A stretch of DNA of 64,000 bases, from positions 1,674,001 through 1,738,000 of the forward strand of contig NZ_VIRG01000070.1 in the NCBI RefSeq assembly GCF_008107695.1. The letters are read 5' to 3'. The notes below the pieces were generated by a model. That model searched no databases. It had not been told where the DNA came from and saw only the letters and a list, made by a program, of their open reading frames with translations. Numbering within the stretch: position 1 is the first letter of the stretch; every line of letters begins with the position of its first letter. Positions 34,867 to 44,264 of this stretch are shown in pieces. This stretch comes from Stappia sp. BW2 (GTDB lineage: Bacteria; Pseudomonadota; Alphaproteobacteria; Rhizobiales; Stappiaceae). The position numbers and the translations under genes are program-made.

Positions 34867-35352
34867 CTAGCAGATTTGCGGTTTGTGCCGCCGTAAAAAC
34901 CGCTTCAGCGCCGGCTCTTCCACCGTTTCGATTGCCTTTGAGAAGGGCAGCCATACTGTTTTGCGTTGTCCGCGTTCGGGATATTCCTTCAACTGCTTTT
35001 CAAAACGGATCTTGAAGACAACCACTTTGGTGCGGATCTTCAATCCGTCTGCGAGACCCTTGTAAGACCGGAAGCTGCCGATGGCACGCGGTTCGGCTTT
35101 GCCGACAATGCCCGCTTCCTCATATGCCTCGATCAACGCCGTTTCAAATGCAGGTTTATCCTTTTCCGGCCAGCCCTTGGGCAAGATCAACCGGCCCGTG
35201 TCCCGTGTCGAAACAAGCAGGATTTCTGGTTCTGTCTCGCCTGGACGCACGCACACAGCCGCGATCTGCAGACGGAGCGGTTTGACAAACAAACCGGTAA
35301 TCCCGTGCAGCCATGATGTATCCCGCGCTGTAAGTGCCTTAGCGAATCCCAT
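34867..35352 (-). CDS. NUDIX hydrolase, diphosphoinositol-polyphosphate-phosphohydrolase-like (copy 2)
   Basis: 161 aa from the ATG at 35352 with AGGTG upstream; a GTG at 35358 is the alternative. It shares the layout of NUDIX copy 1: LQIAAVCVRPGETEPEILLV, GRLILPKGWPEKDKPAFE and the helix IEAYEEAGI. Again the NUDIX-box Arg is hydrophobic (Ile). The C-terminus ends in a basic, proline-poor stretch. It begins the four-gene series NUDIX-pit-NUDIX-pit. A short tandem repeat TTATTACAA/ATATTACAA lies about 90-105 bp upstream (35442-35459). Confidence 0.88.
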   Translation of the reverse strand: MGFAKALTARDTSWLHGITGLFVKPLRLQIAAVCVRPGETEPEILLVSTRDTGRLILPKGWPEKDKPAFETALIEAYEEAGIVGKAEPRAIGSFRSYKGLADGLKIRTKVVVFKIRFEKQLKEYPERGQRKTVWLPFSKAIETVEEPALKRFLRRHKPQIC

Positions 35353-35465
35353 CTCCACACCTGTTGTTCAGGAACTGCAGGTGTATAGGGATTTCCTTTA
35401 GGAAGGTCTACAGAAAAGTGCACTCGGTGCGCGCACATTTTTATTACAAATATTACAATTTGCCT

Positions 35466-36356
35466 TCAGGCGACCGTGACGGAAACATGATCAGCGGTCC
35501 ATGCCCCCGGCCAAACCTCAGCCTTTCCGGACTTCAGCGTTCGCAACTCATCGAGTGGAACAGAAGTAACCAGAAACGGTTCTTCACCATTGCTTCCAGA
35601 AGTCGCGGCTACCTCTGCGGCAACACCTGAAAAACCGAATTCCTCCTCGCAAGGAAGATAGAGTGCGGCACCCGAAACATTTGTTTCGTTCTGGGTCGTC
35701 CCCTTCGACGTGCCGACAACACCACATACGGCAACCGCGCACATGAGTTCGACCGCACGTGCCTTGGCGCACCCAAACACACGGTGGTAACCGGAGAGTT
35801 TTTCCGTCATCGACGGCACAAGAAGAAGATCCAGATCCTGTTTGGCCAGCAGGCTGCTAAGCGCCGGCATTTCCACATCCAGACAGATCAGAATCGCCAT
35901 TTTCAGGCCGTCGAGTTCGAACGTTTTCAACTCCGCACCGGGCACCAGGTGCCAGATTTCCGGATCTTGCTCAAATGGCGTGAGACACAACTTGTCCTGG
36001 CGGATCTCCCGTCCATCGGCGGTCAGCAGAACAGCTGTGTTGGTGAAGCCTGCTGAGGTGTGAACAGGCATCGATCCGGCGATCAGCGACACGCCATATC
36101 TGGCTGGCAAGGGCGCAAGCAGCTTGAGAAGATCAGTTCCAACCTCTGCCAGATACGCCATCTCCCGATCAGGCGGCAGTCCTTCCGGTTTGAACGCCAG
36201 ACAGCACTCCACCAGGTATTCCGGAAGCATCACAAGCTTGGCACCGTCTGCGGCCGCGCGTTTCAGTCCCTCTTCTATCTGCGAAGCGAATGCAGACACA
36301 GAAGACGGAGCGCGCCCGAGGTTAAAGGACCAAAGTGCAATGGGATAATCAGTCAT
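35466..36356 (-). CDS. Carbon-nitrogen hydrolase (nitrilase superfamily)
   Basis: 296 aa from the ATG at 36356; the frame continues upstream to 36488 but the conserved fold begins at YPIALWSFNLG. The catalytic triad is visible as E in VMLPEYLV, K in RQDKLCLTPFE and C in LICLDVEMP. Members hydrolyse amides or nitriles (omega-amidase, carbamoylputrescine amidase, NAD synthetase glutaminase domain). The exact substrate is not clear. It stands alone; its 3' end lies about 110 bp from the start of NUDIX copy 2. Confidence 0.87.
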   Translation of the reverse strand: MTDYPIALWSFNLGRAPSSVSAFASQIEEGLKRAAADGAKLVMLPEYLVECCLAFKPEGLPPDREMAYLAEVGTDLLKLLAPLPARYGVSLIAGSMPVHTSAGFTNTAVLLTADGREIRQDKLCLTPFEQDPEIWHLVPGAELKTFELDGLKMAILICLDVEMPALSSLLAKQDLDLLLVPSMTEKLSGYHRVFGCAKARAVELMCAVAVCGVVGTSKGTTQNETNVSGAALYLPCEEEFGFSGVAAEVAATSGSNGEEPFLVTSVPLDELRTLKSGKAEVWPGAWTADHVSVTVA

Positions 36357-36577
36357 GGTGTCCGGTGTCTCGTTCAAATCAGACGCCAGACTTAAGAACA
36401 GCCCACGGAGCGTTGCAAGCCCCGTTTGTCCCACAAACCTCCGAATATGGAAGCTTTGCGGATTTTCCGCTGCTTTAGAACATGTCACGTTTTATCGGAA
36501 TCGCATTTCGCTGTCTGAAATCAAAGATTTCAACGCAAGAAGCGATGCATGATGCTCCCGGTGAAGCGCGACGCGTT

Positions 36578-36769
36578 CTAGTCGATAAACAATCCGAGGA
36601 AGGCCATCAGGACAATCAGAAATCCGGTGCCGACAACAGCTGCCTTCGGCTCCTGCGGCAGAGCTGTCAGCTTTGCTGAACGTCTCACTTCCCGAATCCC
36701 CTTCAGGGCCCGGTCGGTGCGCCTGTCGATTTCCGCGAAATATGGCGAAAGCTCATTCTGAGCGCGCAT
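36578..36769 (-). CDS. Small C-terminally anchored membrane protein
   Basis: 63 aa. Polar, charged N-terminal part (RRTDRALKGIREVRRSAK) and a single C-terminal hydrophobic segment (AAVVGTGFLIVLMAFLGLF). GAGG lies 7 bp before the ATG. The tail-anchor layout and ribosome-binding site support a real gene; no family is recognised. It is isolated between the nitrilase and recJ genes. Confidence 0.55.
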   Translation of the reverse strand: MRAQNELSPYFAEIDRRTDRALKGIREVRRSAKLTALPQEPKAAVVGTGFLIVLMAFLGLFID

Positions 36770-36854
36770 GCCTGATCCTCACGATTTCTTCGTAGGATCA
36801 AAGTGTAGGCGTGCTGACTTAGCGTTTGGTTAATTCGAACCAACAGTTACTTTG

Positions 36855-38672
36855 TCAAAGCTTGGTTTTCCGCGGATCCGCGACATCCAGAATACGCAAT
36901 TGCACCTTGGGTGTACCTTGCCAGGTGTCGATCGAGAGCGTGCCAGCCACATGCAACGATTGCCCCCTGCCCTGAAGGAGCATCTGACCATGCGGTTTGT
37001 CATCCGCCTTGAAGCAGATCGCTTTCAACGCCGTGCCGTCACCTGACGTGATCGATGCCCTGACATGCCCCTTGCCAACCACATCGGCAAAGGAAATCCG
37101 GTGGGCGGGAAAGGCGAACACGGGCTCGGCATGGCCGGCACCATAAGGACCCGCCTTTTCCAGAAGTTCAAGAAGGTCGAGATTCGCACCCGTTGCCGTC
37201 AGTGCGGCATCGATCTTCAGTTCCCGGTTCGCGCTTGCCGCTTCGACGTCGTCCTTCAGAACATCGTTGAAGAACGCCTCCAGATCTTCTCTCTTTTCTC
37301 GCAGAACGGTCAGCCCCGCCGCCATGGCGTGGCCACCGCCCTTTTCCAGCAGACCTTGATCGACCGCGCTGCGAACAGCCTTGCCGAGGTCCACACCGGG
37401 GATCGAGCGCCCCGAACCGGTGCCTTTGCCGGTCTCGTCGAAGGCTATTGCGAAGGAAGGCCTGCGATGGGCTTCCTTGAGACGGGAGGCAATCAGGCCA
37501 ACGATACCCGGGTGCCAATCGTCGGAACCGGTCAGGAGCACCGCCGGATCACGCGCCTGGATTGCCATTTCGGCTTCGGCGCCGGCCTGCTCCAGCATCA
37601 CCGCTTCCATGGCCTGGCGTTCCGTGTTGAGCTGGTCCAGCCGCTCGGCAATTGCTCTGGCTTCGTGCAGATCTTCCGTCGTCAAAAGTCTAGCTCCAAG
37701 GGCAGCATCACCGATGCGGCCGCCCGCATTGATCCGCGGACCTATCAGGAAACCGAGGTGATAGGGAGCGGGCTTTCCGCTGACGCGGGCTGTGTCGGCA
37801 AGTGCTGTCAGACCGTAGTTCCGGCGCTGGTGCATCACCGCAAGGCCGCGTGTGACATAGGCGCGGTTCAGCCCCTGCAAGGGAACAACGTCGCATACGG
37901 TGCCAAGCGCCACCAGATCGAGCAGAGCCATCAGGTCGGGCTCCTGCGCGCCCTGAAACACCCCACGCCGCCGCAATTCTCGATTCAGTCCGACAAGAAA
38001 CAGGAACGTAACGCCAACAGCCGCCAGATGCCCCTGCCCGGACAGATCGTCCTGCCGGTTTGGATTGACGAGTGCTGCGACAGCCGGCAGCGTTTCGCCG
38101 ACCTGGTGGTGGTCGATCACGACAACATCGAGATCGAGTTGCCGGGCGGTTTCAAAAGCTTCGAAAGAAGTGCTGCCGCAGTCGAGGGTCACCAGCAGAT
38201 CTGCACCGCCCTGTCGAAGGTGCTCAATGGCCGGTCCATTGGGTCCGTAACCTTCGATGATCCTGTCCGGGATATGGATCACCGGATCCAGGCCGAGCCA
38301 CTGAAGATACTTGGCAAAAATCGCCGAAGAGGTTGCTCCGTCGACGTCATAGTCGCCGAAAATCGCGATCTTGCGACCGGCCTGAACCGCATCCGCAACC
38401 CTCGCCACGGCGGCATCCATGTCAACCAGGCCGGAGGGATCGGGCATCAGCTGCTTGAGCGACGGCTCCAGGAAAGCGGTCGCCTCGTCCGCCTGAACAC
38501 CGCGCGCCGCCATGACACGTGCCAGAACGTCCGGAAGGCCGTGCACCTGCGAAATAGCCATGGCGGTTCGCAGGTCGGCCGCGCTCAGACGCTCACGCCA
38601 GGCGTTGTCATTTGCGGAACGGGCGACCCCAAGTACGAGCCGCCTGTCATCTTCTCCGGATTGTCCCAGCAT
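36855..38672 (-). CDS. recJ: Single-stranded-DNA-specific exonuclease RecJ
   Basis: 605 aa, the usual length. DHH-family motifs are present: FGDYDVDGATS (D107, D109, D111), DCGST, and VVIDHHQVGE (D187-H189), followed by the DHHA1 domain with GGHAMAAG. RecJ degrades single-stranded DNA 5' to 3' in recombination and mismatch repair. It begins 10 bp after the glpX stop, so it is read from the aminotransferase-hom-glpX transcript. Confidence 0.96.
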   Translation of the reverse strand: MLGQSGEDDRRLVLGVARSANDNAWRERLSAADLRTAMAISQVHGLPDVLARVMAARGVQADEATAFLEPSLKQLMPDPSGLVDMDAAVARVADAVQAGRKIAIFGDYDVDGATSSAIFAKYLQWLGLDPVIHIPDRIIEGYGPNGPAIEHLRQGGADLLVTLDCGSTSFEAFETARQLDLDVVVIDHHQVGETLPAVAALVNPNRQDDLSGQGHLAAVGVTFLFLVGLNRELRRRGVFQGAQEPDLMALLDLVALGTVCDVVPLQGLNRAYVTRGLAVMHQRRNYGLTALADTARVSGKPAPYHLGFLIGPRINAGGRIGDAALGARLLTTEDLHEARAIAERLDQLNTERQAMEAVMLEQAGAEAEMAIQARDPAVLLTGSDDWHPGIVGLIASRLKEAHRRPSFAIAFDETGKGTGSGRSIPGVDLGKAVRSAVDQGLLEKGGGHAMAAGLTVLREKREDLEAFFNDVLKDDVEAASANRELKIDAALTATGANLDLLELLEKAGPYGAGHAEPVFAFPAHRISFADVVGKGHVRASITSGDGTALKAICFKADDKPHGQMLLQGRGQSLHVAGTLSIDTWQGTPKVQLRILDVADPRKTKL

Positions 38673-38682
38673 TCAGCCGCGC

Positions 38683-39678
38683 TTAATCCAAATGAAATTT
38701 CTCAAGATCCGTATGCTGGGCCTTGATGTAGCGCACCGTGCCCGTGGAGGACCGCATGACAACGGTGTGCGTGGTGATGTGATGACGGCCGAAGCGCACG
38801 CCCTGCAGGAAATTGCCGTCGGTCACGCCCGTTGCTGCAAAAAGCACATCGGGGCCGGCCATTTCTTCAAGCGTGTATTTCTTCTTGATGTCCTCGATGC
38901 CCATGCGATGCGCCCGCTCGACTTGCTCATCACGTGTGATGACGAGGCGAGACTGCATCTGACCACCAATACAACGCAGGGCGGCAGCGGCAAGCACACC
39001 TTCCGGAGCACCGCCGATACCGGCGTAGATATCGATGCCGGTTTCATCCGGATCAGTGGTGTGAATGACGCCGGCAACGTCGCCATCGCCGATCAGGCGG
39101 ATCGAGGCCCCTGTTGCGCGGATTTCTTCGATCAGGCGGGCGTGGCGCGGACGGTCGAGAACGCAGGCGGTCACTTCGTTGACCTTGACACCCTTTTCCT
39201 TGGCGACAGCAGCAATGTTTTCGGCAATCGGCGCATCCAGATCAATCAAACCGGCTTTATAGCCCGGGCCGATGGCGATCTTGTCCATGTAGCTGTCGGG
39301 AGCGTTCAGAAGATCGCCTGCCGGAGCCAGTGCGATCACCGCCAGAGAATTCGGCAGGTTCTTCGCGCAGATGGTGGTGCCTTCCAGAGGATCGAGTGCA
39401 ATATCGACCTTCGGCCCCTGCTTGGTGCCCACATTTTCGCCGATGTAGAGCATCGGAGCTTCGTCGCGCTCGCCCTCACCGATAACCACAGTGCCGTCGA
39501 TAGGAAGCCGGTTCAGCTCGCGCCGCATTGCGTCCACGGCCGCCTGGTCGGCTGCCATTTCGTCGCCGTGACCGCGCAACCGAGCCGCCGATACAGCAGC
39601 TCTTTCGCTCACACGGGCCAACTCGAGCGTCAGAATACGGTCCAGGCCACTCGACGGTTGTTTATCAGTATTGGACAT
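38683..39678 (-). CDS. glpX: Fructose-1,6-bisphosphatase class II
   Basis: 331 aa from the ATG at 39678 with GGAG at 6 bp. The GlpX signatures are VIGEGERDEAPMLYIGE and ALDPLEGTTICA. It dephosphorylates fructose-1,6-bisphosphate in gluconeogenesis (some members also act on sedoheptulose-1,7-bisphosphate). It lies 51 bp downstream of hom and 10 bp upstream of recJ, a gene order common in this order of bacteria. Confidence 0.96.
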   Translation of the reverse strand: MSNTDKQPSSGLDRILTLELARVSERAAVSAARLRGHGDEMAADQAAVDAMRRELNRLPIDGTVVIGEGERDEAPMLYIGENVGTKQGPKVDIALDPLEGTTICAKNLPNSLAVIALAPAGDLLNAPDSYMDKIAIGPGYKAGLIDLDAPIAENIAAVAKEKGVKVNEVTACVLDRPRHARLIEEIRATGASIRLIGDGDVAGVIHTTDPDETGIDIYAGIGGAPEGVLAAAALRCIGGQMQSRLVITRDEQVERAHRMGIEDIKKKYTLEEMAGPDVLFAATGVTDGNFLQGVRFGRHHITTHTVVMRSSTGTVRYIKAQHTDLEKFHLD

Positions 39679-39729
39679 CAACATCTCCAGTCTATCCCCC
39701 CACAAGAAACAACGGCGGGCACTCTCTCA

Positions 39730-41052
39730 TCAATTCAGTTTTTCAATGCGGATCATCTGGGGTTGTTCGGAAACGACCCCCTTGGACATGATCACGTCCA
39801 ACGCCTCTTTGATCGCCACTTCCGTCGTTTCATATGTAATCAGGATGACAGGTTGAGGCATGTCCGCATCAAATTTCACACGAACGTCCTTATTTGCGTG
39901 ACGTTTCTGGACAATCGATTCCAGCGAAATGCCGGCTTCGCCCATGCATCTGGCGATTTCGGCAAAAGCGCCGGGCCTGTCGTAAACGGACAGGCGGATG
40001 TAATAGCCGCCTTCGTGCAGACGCATTCGGGCGCGCTGATAACTGTCCAGCTCGGCAGCAGGCATGCCAAGAACCGGCGTTTCATCCCCGCGGGCAATAT
40101 CGGTCAGATCGGCAACGACAGATGACGCGGTGGCATTGCCACCGGCACCGGGACCGACAAGAATGATCTCGCCGACGAAGTCACCGTCCACCGCCACAGC
40201 GTTCAGGACGCCGTCGATCCGTGCAATTGCCGATGACTTCGGCACCATGGTTGGATGGACCCGCTGCTCGATGCCCGTATCGGTGCGCTGCGCAACGCCC
40301 AGGAGCTTGATACGGAAGCCGAGTTCGTCGGCGGCCTGAATATCGGCAGTCGTGATGGAAGTGATGCCTTCGACGTAAATGTCGTCGCTCGATATTTCCG
40401 TTCCGAAGGCCAGGCTGGTGAGAATGGCAAGCTTGTGCGCGGTATCGTTGCCCTCGATATCGAAGGTTGGATCCGCTTCGGCATAACCGAGCCGCTGCGC
40501 ATCCGACAGACAGTCCTGAAAGCTGATGCCTTCGGCTTCCATGCGGGTCAGGATGTAATTGCAGGTGCCGTTCAGAATACCGTAGATGCGGCTGATGTCG
40601 TTGCTGGCCATGGATTCGCGCAGCGTCTTGACGATCGGAATGCCCCCGGCAACCGCAGCCTCGTAGTTCAGGCAAGCGTTGTTGGCTTCCGCCAGCGCCG
40701 CCAGCTCCACACCATGGCGCGCAAGCAGAGCCTTGTTGGCCGTGACAACGTGAATGCCACGCGACAGCGCAGCGCGCACGCTTTCCTCAGCCGGACCGTT
40801 GTCGCCGCCGATCAGTTCGACAAAAATGTCGACATCCGCCGACCGCGCCATTTCCACGGGATCGGTGAACCATTCAAATGCTGAAACATCAATGCCGCGG
40901 TCACGGGTTCGGTCACGGGCACTGACCGCTGTCACGGTGACCGCGCGCCCGGTTTTCGTTGCTATCCGTCCGCCGTGTTTTGAAAGGAGCTGCACCACGG
41001 CCGCCCCCACGGTGCCAAGGCCAGCGATGCCTACCTTCAATGCGTCTGCCAT
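39730..41052 (-). CDS. hom: Homoserine dehydrogenase
   Basis: 440 aa from the ATG at 41052; the frame extends upstream but inside the neighbouring aminotransferase gene. The NAD(P) loop is VGIAGLGTVGAAV, the homoserine dehydrogenase signature region contains ILNGTCNYILTRM and LGYAEADPTFDIEG, and a C-terminal ACT domain (about 360-440) suggests threonine feedback. It reduces aspartate semialdehyde to homoserine for threonine and methionine synthesis. It follows the aminotransferase gene by 22 bp. Confidence 0.96.
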   Translation of the reverse strand: MADALKVGIAGLGTVGAAVVQLLSKHGGRIATKTGRAVTVTAVSARDRTRDRGIDVSAFEWFTDPVEMARSADVDIFVELIGGDNGPAEESVRAALSRGIHVVTANKALLARHGVELAALAEANNACLNYEAAVAGGIPIVKTLRESMASNDISRIYGILNGTCNYILTRMEAEGISFQDCLSDAQRLGYAEADPTFDIEGNDTAHKLAILTSLAFGTEISSDDIYVEGITSITTADIQAADELGFRIKLLGVAQRTDTGIEQRVHPTMVPKSSAIARIDGVLNAVAVDGDFVGEIILVGPGAGGNATASSVVADLTDIARGDETPVLGMPAAELDSYQRARMRLHEGGYYIRLSVYDRPGAFAEIARCMGEAGISLESIVQKRHANKDVRVKFDADMPQPVILITYETTEVAIKEALDVIMSKGVVSEQPQMIRIEKLN

Positions 41053-41074
41053 ACAAAAATGAGTCCAGTTCTTA

Positions 41075-42292
41075 TCAACTTTTGGTCCCAAGCGGGATGA
41101 CGTTGTGCAGCTTTTGGTCGGCTGTTTCAAGGAAGCGACGGATATTTCTGGCTGCCTGCCGCAGTCTTTGTTCGTTTTCCACCAGTCCGATGCGGACGTA
41201 ATCGTCGCCATGCTCACCGAAACCAATTCCCGGTGCGACGGCCACTTCGGCCTGCTCCAACAGGAGTTTCGAGTATTCCAGACTGCCAAGTGACCGGAAT
41301 TTTTCAGGAATTGGCGCCCAGCAGAACATGCTGGCTTCCGGCACCGGAATGTCCCAGCCGGCCCTGCCGAACGTGTCGACGACAACATCGCGGCGCTTCT
41401 TGTAGATTTCGCGCGTTTCCCGAATGCAGTCGTCGGGTCCGTTCAAGGCAGCGGTCGCAGCCACCTGAATGGGCGTGAAGGCTCCGTAGTCGAGATAGGA
41501 TTTCACCCGGGACAGCGCGGCAATCAAACGCTCGTTGCCAACAGCAAATCCCATTCGCCAGCCTGGCATGGAAAATGTCTTGGAAAGCGACGTAAATTCC
41601 ACCGTCACATCCATCGCACCGGGCACTTCCAGAACCGAGGGCGGAGGTGTCTCGCCGAAATAGATCTCGGAATACGCCAGGTCGGACAGAATGAAGATGT
41701 CGTGCTTGCGGGCAAATGCGACCACATCCTTGTAGAACTCGAGATCCGCGCAATAGGACGTCGGGTTCGCCGGGTAACAAAGGATGATGGCAATCGGCTT
41801 CGGTACGGAATGGATCACCGCACGTTCCAGCGCGTCGAAGAACGCCTGTCCGGGTTCTGCTGGAATGTTACGGATCGAGGCACCGGCCATCAGGAAGCCG
41901 AATGTATGAATCGGATAGCTGGGATTCGGGCTCAGGATAACATCGCCGGGCGCAGAGATCGCCTGTGCCATGTTGGCGAAGCCCTCCTTGGAGCCGAGCG
42001 TCGCTATGATCTGCGTCTCCGGATCGAGTTTGACGCCGAAGCGACGACCGTAATAAGACGCCTGCGCCTTGCGCAGACCTCCGATCCCCTTGGACGCGGA
42101 GTAGCGGTGCGTGCGCGGGTCCTGCACGACTTCCGTCAGTTTATCGACGATGTGCTTGGGTGTCGGCAGGTCCGGATTGCCCATGCCGAGATCGATAATG
42201 TCCGCTCCCGCCGCGCGCGCCTTCGCCTTCAAACGGTTCACCTGTTCGAAGACATACGGCGGCAGCCGCTTGATCTTATGGAATTCCTCCAT
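41075..42292 (-). CDS. PLP-dependent aminotransferase, AlaC/LL-DAP aminotransferase-like
   Basis: 405 aa. A class I/II aminotransferase with the PLP lysine K238 in SLSKTFSMPGWR, and the AlaC/YfdZ-type start YVFEQVNRLKAKARAAGADI. Relatives are annotated as LL-diaminopimelate aminotransferase, alanine aminotransferase AlaC, or aspartate aminotransferase; the sequence does not decide, and the place before hom suggests a role in the aspartate or alanine family. First gene of the unit aminotransferase-hom-glpX-recJ. Confidence 0.9.
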   Translation of the reverse strand: MEEFHKIKRLPPYVFEQVNRLKAKARAAGADIIDLGMGNPDLPTPKHIVDKLTEVVQDPRTHRYSASKGIGGLRKAQASYYGRRFGVKLDPETQIIATLGSKEGFANMAQAISAPGDVILSPNPSYPIHTFGFLMAGASIRNIPAEPGQAFFDALERAVIHSVPKPIAIILCYPANPTSYCADLEFYKDVVAFARKHDIFILSDLAYSEIYFGETPPPSVLEVPGAMDVTVEFTSLSKTFSMPGWRMGFAVGNERLIAALSRVKSYLDYGAFTPIQVAATAALNGPDDCIRETREIYKKRRDVVVDTFGRAGWDIPVPEASMFCWAPIPEKFRSLGSLEYSKLLLEQAEVAVAPGIGFGEHGDDYVRIGLVENEQRLRQAARNIRRFLETADQKLHNVIPLGTKS

Positions 42293-42637
42293 GGCGCATA
42301 TCCTTGCGAGTTGACAGTATCAGCTGCGCGCCCATGCCAGGCGCGATGGCAGCGCAGCGGGGCTCTTTTAGCAGTCCGGAAAAAAATGCGCACCCGTCTT
42401 TGCGTCGCTGGCAGACTAAATTTGTATCGTTTTTTAGAACAGGATTGCTCTAACACCGGGCAGCCCACTCCCAAGCCGATAAGCGGGCGAAAATGTCCTA
42501 CAAATACAAGTGGTACGCCTGGCATCGAAGCCTACGGGAACGAGGCAATTGGTCTCCTGAAAGCCCCGGCGGTTTCAGAACGACCTTCGCCACCCAGCTT
42601 CGGGTGAGAGCATTAGCGGTTCAAGGATGCGGAAAGA
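42293..42637. other. Intergenic region upstream of the aminotransferase-hom operon
   Basis: 345 bp between the start of the aminotransferase gene and the stop of the GGDEF gene, both on the minus strand. It must contain the promoter of the aminotransferase operon. A short frame at 42493-42723 runs into the GGDEF gene and looks spurious. No structured RNA was recognised. Confidence 0.5.
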
Positions 42638-43873
42638 TCAGGCTGCCTTTTTGCGAAGAACCGAGAAACCGGTTGTTTTCGCATCCTTTACAAGCTTTCC
42701 GTTGGGCGCCAGATCCATGGTGACAATCTGGGCGCGCCCCTGCTTTTTGGCGCGGTGCAGGCCACCTTCAGCCGCTTCCATGGCACGTTCCAGCGGCGTC
42801 GAGACACCCGCGCTGACAAGGCCAACACTCGTCGTCACGATCAACCGGCCGCCGGACGCTTCCTGGCATTCCAGTCCGAAGCGTCGACAGATTCTCTGTG
42901 CGGTCAAATTAGCCAGTTCCTTGTCGCCCGCCGGAAGGAACACAGCAAACTCCGCTCCACCAACGCGGCCTGGAACAGCATTTTCGGCCAAGGTGTCTTT
43001 CAGAATGCGCGCGAAAAGCTGAAGCAATGCATCGCCCATTGCCTGGTTGAAACGCTCGTTGACCAACTTGAACTGGTCCATATCGAACAGGATGAGGCTG
43101 TAGACGCCCGATGGCGATGCGTTTACGGAAATCCAGTCCTCCGCATCGTTGAGAAAAGCACGCCGGTTCGGCAATCCTGTGAGCTCATCCTGAAGTGCCT
43201 GCTCCCTGAAACCATGCTGGGATCGTTCGATCACCATGGAGGCCGGCAACACGATGGTCATGATGATCGAGAACATGACGATGAGCAGATAGACACTCAT
43301 GAAGCCTTCCGCGTAGCCCGACTGGAAGGACGGTAAAGCCAAGATGTTTTGGTTCACCGTGTACCACATGAAGGCTGCCGCTTCGACGAGGGTCGTCATG
43401 CCGAGCATTCGGGCGGAATACAGTTTTTCCCGGTTTTCGAAAAACGCCATCCAGACCATCCAGAGCGCACTCAGGATCATGACCGATTGAACATAGTTCA
43501 CGCGGACAATGAAATTGTCGCGAAATTCCGGAAACTGGTACAGAACGATCCAGGCGAAGGCGATCGTGGCAAACAGCCAGACATGGCTGCGAAGCCCCAG
43601 AAAGACGGCGAACCCGCTTCGCCTTATCCCCGTTCCGAGAATGAGCAGGAAATTGGCGGCGACGATGCTCAAGATGTCCGGAGCCGTCCCGCGCAGCGCG
43701 AAGAGAACGGTGCCGCACCCGGCCAGGAACATACCGACGGACCACAGAGCCAGGCTTCTTGAACAAGCCATGCTTCGGCTTGGCCAGAACAAGTAAAAAA
43801 CCAACAGGATGACGCTACCGGCAAACTCGGCGATCATAATGCAGGTAAACAATGTCGGTATGTCGAGCGTCAT
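42638..43873 (-). CDS. Membrane-bound GGDEF-like protein with degenerate active site (GGAEF)
   Basis: 411 aa. Six to seven hydrophobic segments in the first 215 residues form an uncharacterised membrane sensor, followed by a GGDEF fold beginning DELTGLPNRRAF, with the FDMDQFKLVN strand. The signature motif reads GGAEF (305-309): the Asp/Glu that binds metal and is needed for catalysis is Ala307 (codon GCG at 42953-42955). An I-site RxxD is not present either. It is therefore probably not an active diguanylate cyclase and may bind ligands or partners instead. The upstream region borders a lipoprotein gene. Confidence 0.88.
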   Translation of the reverse strand: MTLDIPTLFTCIMIAEFAGSVILLVFYLFWPSRSMACSRSLALWSVGMFLAGCGTVLFALRGTAPDILSIVAANFLLILGTGIRRSGFAVFLGLRSHVWLFATIAFAWIVLYQFPEFRDNFIVRVNYVQSVMILSALWMVWMAFFENREKLYSARMLGMTTLVEAAAFMWYTVNQNILALPSFQSGYAEGFMSVYLLIVMFSIIMTIVLPASMVIERSQHGFREQALQDELTGLPNRRAFLNDAEDWISVNASPSGVYSLILFDMDQFKLVNERFNQAMGDALLQLFARILKDTLAENAVPGRVGGAEFAVFLPAGDKELANLTAQRICRRFGLECQEASGGRLIVTTSVGLVSAGVSTPLERAMEAAEGGLHRAKKQGRAQIVTMDLAPNGKLVKDAKTTGFSVLRKKAA

Positions 43874-44012
43874 GAAAAAGAGGGCCTTGCGATCAAGGTT
43901 TGCAGCCTAGATCGTCAGTCGTAAAGGAATGATTTAATCAGTATATTCGCCAATACTACTTCATCTATATTGGACACGACTCTTTCACGGCTGCATCGCA
44001 GAATCCCCTGCG

Positions 44013-44264
44013 TCACTGCGACGCAAGCGTCTCAAGATAGGCCTGCGTTTCTTTCCTCTCCTCAGGATTGATAAGACCGGCGGACTCACCAGGATTGACG
44101 ATTGCTCCATACCCTTCCGGCCGCGGCACGTTGCCGTTGCCTTTTCCAGGCCCGGTCTTCATTGCATCAATCAAGGGTGTTCCGGGCCCAACCGCACAAG
44201 CCGATAGAGCAAGAAGCAAAAAAAGGCATCCTCCGAGAGCCAGCATGTTCCGCTTGCAGATCAA
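44013..44264 (-). CDS. Small lipoprotein
   Basis: 83 aa with a TTG start at 44264, chosen because GGAGG lies 5 bp upstream; the GTG at 44276 overlaps that site. A lipid-attachment signal peptide ends in LALSAC. The mature part is short and rich in Gly, Pro and Asn (GPGKGNGNVPRPEGYGAI) and ends in a helical tail (EERKETQAYLETLASQ). No family is recognised. It stands between the GGAEF gene and phaC, with about 230 bp before phaC. Confidence 0.65.
   Translation of the reverse strand: MICKRNMLALGGCLFLLLALSACAVGPGTPLIDAMKTGPGKGNGNVPRPEGYGAIVNPGESAGLINPEERKETQAYLETLASQ

Noticed and set aside
35382..35459. Pho box upstream of the NUDIX-PiT series
   Set aside because: The tandem TTATTACAA/ATATTACAA units have a 9 bp period and do not match the CTGTCAT repeats spaced by 11 bp expected of PhoB sites.
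37065..38726. 553-codon plus-strand open frame opposite recJ
   Set aside because: RecJ with all DHH motifs is on the minus strand; the plus translation shows no known fold.
42493..42723. 76-codon plus-strand frame upstream of the aminotransferase gene
   Set aside because: No ribosome-binding site, runs into the GGDEF gene, and the translation has no plausible features.
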